Origin: Planctomycetales bacterium
Lineage (GTDB): Bacteria > Planctomycetota > Planctomycetia > Pirellulales > Thermoguttaceae
Length of the DNA: 5,455 nt
NCBI GenBank assembly: GCA_007122045.1
Contig: SKJM01000152.1
Location: 1 to 5,455, forward strand
Reading direction: 5' to 3'
Shown in pieces: positions 4,946-5,455 of the stretch. Within the stretch, counting starts at the first letter, position 1; every line of letters starts with the position of its first letter. The notes beneath the pieces are model-generated. The model made no database searches, had not been told where the DNA came from, and saw nothing but the letters and a program-made list of their open reading frames with translations. The translations under genes were made by a program, and so were the position numbers.

Positions 4946-5455
4946 CTACATCGGATATTCCCGATCGGTCACGATGCCGGGCAGGGGCACCGGATAGCGG
5001 CCGTCTTTCATTTGCAGGGGAGCGGGCGAGTCCATCGTCCACTGGTCGAGCCCCGGCGCGTACTCGTCCGGGCTGTTGAGCATGGCGTCGAGGGTGATTT
5101 CGGTGGCCGTGTGGGCCGCCTTGCGCCCCAGCGAGCCGACCACGCTGGCCATCACCCCGTCCTCGACCTCGTTGAACGGCCGGTCCTCGCGAATCGCACC
5201 GACCAGCGCGTTCCAGTGGTTCTGGTAGGGGCTCCTCTCGGCCGGCGGCACCTCCGACTGCCAAAGCTGCGTTGCGGCGTCGAAGGTGTGGCCCGTGTAC
5301 GTGCTCGAAGGCCCTCCGCAGTCGTTCACGCGCGCCGCAATCGCGCAGCCCTTCGTGCCGTGCAGTTGGCTGGAGAAATTGAAGTGGGCGCCGGGCATGC
5401 ACCGGCCGTTGAAGATCAGCTTGGCCCCGTCGGCGAAGGTGTATTCGACGGCGTA
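4946..5455 (-). CDS. Gfo/Idh/MocA family oxidoreductase, C-terminal part (5' end outside window)
   Basis: This - strand frame is open from the window edge to the stop at 4946-4948 and gives the last 169 residues; the NAD(P)-binding Rossmann half and any Tat signal lie beyond 5455. The visible piece starts YAVEYTFADGAKLIFNGRC. It contains HGTKGCA (32-38 of the piece), the β-strand/turn motif of the Gfo/Idh/MocA substrate-binding domain. The long C-terminal region typical of the bacterial group (GFO_IDH_MocA_C2-like) follows: SPYQNHWNALVGAIREDRPF (75-94), NEVEDGVMASVVGSLGRKAA (95-114), then TEITLDAMLNSPDEYAPG and a Pro-rich end. Such enzymes oxidise or epimerise sugars and cyclitols; the substrate cannot be told from this part. 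It is convergent with the isomerase remnant, 7 bp from that gene's ancestral stop. Oxidoreductase and isomerase genes of these two families are common neighbours in Planctomycetes. The internal ATG at 5398 is only a methionine within the protein, not a start. Confidence 0.92.
   Translation of the reverse strand, partial: YAVEYTFADGAKLIFNGRCMPGAHFNFSSQLHGTKGCAIAARVNDCGGPSSTYTGHTFDAATQLWQSEVPPAERSPYQNHWNALVGAIREDRPFNEVEDGVMASVVGSLGRKAAHTATEITLDAMLNSPDEYAPGLDQWTMDSPAPLQMKDGRYPVPLPGIVTDREYPM

Overview
The window is a GC-rich bacterial segment that looks planctomycete-like. The basis is the gene set: a class II glycerate 2-kinase, a DUF1016 (YhcG-type) PD-(D/E)XK nuclease, a DUF4058 protein, a remnant of a TIM-barrel sugar phosphate isomerase/epimerase, and a Gfo/Idh/MocA oxidoreductase with the long C-terminal domain common in Planctomycetes. 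The assignment rests on my recognition of these families; no search was run.

Layout, left to right. Positions 1-99 hold the last 32 codons of an unrecognised + strand gene. After a 124-bp gap with only a weak promoter candidate, a two-gene unit follows: a one-pass membrane protein of unknown function (224-850) and, two bases after its stop, a glycerate 2-kinase (853-2301). A DUF1016 nuclease gene (2362-3564) comes next; it has a lysine/arginine-rich tail and contains a perfect 27-bp palindrome. Behind it lies a short broken reading frame (3575-3777). Then comes a promoter candidate and a DUF4058 gene (3857-4624) that most likely starts at a GTG.

The 3' third is the most interesting part. Directly after the DUF4058 stop codon, and in the same frame, is the C-terminal end of a sugar phosphate isomerase/epimerase whose N-terminal part is missing. 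That remnant is interrupted by a palindromic REP/MITE-like element of about 144 bp (4754-4897), flanked by a perfect 8-bp direct repeat (GCCTGGCG). Removing the element plus one repeat copy restores an ordinary family C-terminus (…PKSLAMLRRAFASP, stop). The first bases of the element supply a premature TAA. The element contains three related GGGAC/GTCCC-type units, two of which form a hairpin with 20/21 pairing.

Convergent with the remnant, and 7 bp from its ancestral stop, is the 3' part of a Gfo/Idh/MocA oxidoreductase on the - strand (4946-5455), which runs off the window. A plausible history, which is inference, is an ancestral sugar/hydroxy-acid metabolism locus (glycerate kinase, isomerase, oxidoreductase) into which an accessory block (DUF1016, broken ORF, DUF4058) was inserted, deleting the 5' part of the isomerase gene; the palindromic element then landed in what remained. 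I see no tRNA, rRNA, CRISPR array, transposase gene or convincing classical terminator.
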